NCBI RefSeq assembly: GCF_964355755.1
Contig: NC_092674.1
Location: forward strand, 17,057,001 to 17,117,000
Direction of reading: 5' to 3'
DNA: 60,000 bases
Source: Antedon mediterranea
Taxonomy: Eukaryota; Echinodermata; Crinoidea; Comatulida; Antedonidae
Below the pieces are notes generated by a model, which was not told the origin of the DNA, made no database searches, and was given only the letters and a program-made list of their open reading frames with translations. Shown here piece by piece: positions 58,713 to 60,000 of this stretch (its first letter is position 1; each line of letters opens with the position of its first letter). Position numbers and translations under genes: made by a program.

Positions 58713-58999
58713 ATCTTCTAAGTAAAATATAAAAGCTAACTTTCAATATTAACGTCTACAAACGACTATGCCTAGTAATTACACAAACAAACAAACGTTT
58801 ACCTTTCCATATGTTCGGTCAAGTGAAGTTTTGAATTCAGCCTAGCTCCATTGTACATATGTATAATACCTATAATATTTATATGGTACGGCAATACACA
58901 CTACGTTTTGGGGTATTAACATTTTGTTTTATTGTATTCTTACATCGATTTCTGATAGGGGTTCATATTGGCCAAACGGACAGCACGTAAGACAACCAT
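58713..58999. other. Unassigned, nothing recognised
   Basis: AT-rich sequence without frame or repeat partner. Confidence 0.4.
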
Positions 59000-59665
59000 A
59001 AATTGTACCAACTTAGTTTTTTCAACTGTTATTGATTGATGTAAATACATCTTCTATAAAACTTTTGCAAAAAAAAAAATAATAAAATATTGTTTTATCA
59101 TAATACATAATGCAAATAGGTAATATTTGAATGTAATACACAAAAATCTAACATAGCTCTTTAATTATTAATCACATTATGCACATTTTTTCACCAGTTA
59201 ATTGTATAATATAAATACATCATTTTCCATCAAAACTTTATTAAAAAATATGTTTTTGTTAACATGTTGTTAACGTGTAATAAAAAAAAAATAAAAAATA
59301 AAAAAATTGTCGTTTTATCGCAAAAATACATACAAATCAAAGATAGTTCTTTAATTATGAATCACATAATGCCCATTTTTTTTCACTATTTAATTGTATA
59401 CTATAAATACACAATTTTTAATAAGATACGAAAAATATGTTTTTGTTGTTATCATGGAAACGTGTAACAAAATAAAAATGTGTTGGTTAATCGCAAAATT
59501 ACACAAGATCTAACATAGCTCTTTAATTATAAATCACATCATGCCCATTGTTTCACCAGTTAATTGTATAATATAAATACACAATTTTAAATCAAATGTT
59601 TATTAAAAATATGTTTTTGATACCATAGAAATATGTAATAAATAAAAATATGTTGAAACGTAAAC
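59000..59665. repeat. AT-rich tandem repeat, unit about 170-190 bp
   Basis: About 3.5 diverged copies. Landmarks CTTTAATTAT.AATCACAT, CACCAGTTAATTGTATAAT and AAAATATGTTTTTG recur in order, with starts near 59,158, 59,349 and 59,518. Each copy also has an internal A-rich tract. Confidence 0.7.
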
Positions 59666-60000
59666 ATTATTTGCACGATCAATTTTCTTTTTCAAACTGT
59701 CGGAATTACATATGTTCATTGAAGAATCTGATTCTGATAATTTTCTTTCATATTTTCTTCCATTACTGTATAGATTAAATACCTGTTGATCAATAATAAT
59801 CTATATATAAATTTACGTAAGGAAAAAATTCGGTAAATCGTGCGTTATTCCTAGAATGTTTACTCGATGATAAAGTTGGTTAGAATCTCGGTACTGGTTT
59901 TTACCACCTGATGTAACCCTGTTTACTAATTAAATTTAGTCAGATAATTAGTTATTAACAATTAAAACGTATTTAGATTCAATTATTTGCCCCAAATAGG
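59666..60000. other. Unassigned, nothing recognised
   Basis: AT-rich sequence to the window edge; no frame, repeat partner or transposon end seen. Confidence 0.4.

Overview
This is eukaryotic, AT-rich, intron-bearing DNA from a metazoan. The only host gene I can support is a heparan-sulfate 6-O-sulfotransferase (HS6ST) on the + strand. It has two coding exons (17,919-18,433 and 34,457-35,117) separated by a 16.0 kb intron. Nearly everything else is transposons, satellites and minisatellites. The retroelement mix (Ngaro/DIRS-like tyrosine-recombinase element, Mag-like Ty3 element, CR1/L2-like LINEs, Helitron-like repeats) fits a marine invertebrate, perhaps an echinoderm or another invertebrate deuterostome. 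That placement is inference; no marker in the window fixes the taxon.

Layout. 1-5,150: a foldback element with roughly 1 kb inverted arms, hit by two LINE fragments (one with an 8-bp target duplication). 5,211-12,961: a Ty3-type LTR retrotransposon on the - strand with 196-bp LTRs, a tRNA-Leu-like primer site and a gag-pol frame broken by one TGA. Its 5' LTR is split by a 3.06 kb hAT-like foldback element with an 8-bp target duplication. 12,962-17,871: a possible 5' UTR exon of HS6ST, then nested small DNA transposons (a MULE-like element with a 10-bp duplication, two copies of one TTAA-flanked MITE, remains of an older host element). 17,872-36,740: HS6ST. Its large intron holds nine head-to-tail Helitron-like copies (a tenth lies just upstream of the first coding exon), all in gene orientation, with 19 short palindromic hairpin units placed only at the copy junctions. 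A TA-flanked MITE ends 39 bp before the second coding exon. 36,750-38,880: an internally deleted LINE. 38,880-57,090: a complex 79/89-bp satellite, interrupted by 6.8 kb of other elements (a palindromic element, a decayed Ngaro-like element, a Penelope-like scrap, an SGNH hydrolase remnant), with the satellite orientation flipping at about 52,235. 57,090-60,000: unassigned sequence, a 35-bp hairpin minisatellite and a roughly 180-bp AT-rich tandem repeat.

The gene product would be a type II Golgi membrane enzyme that transfers sulfate from PAPS to the 6-O position of glucosamine in heparan sulfate. The most unusual feature is the repeat system in its intron: Helitron-like units ending in a hairpin plus CTAG, a variable number of compensating palindromic hairpins between units, and a very high density of the CRE octamer TGACGTCA. 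All coordinates and repeat counts were made by eye.
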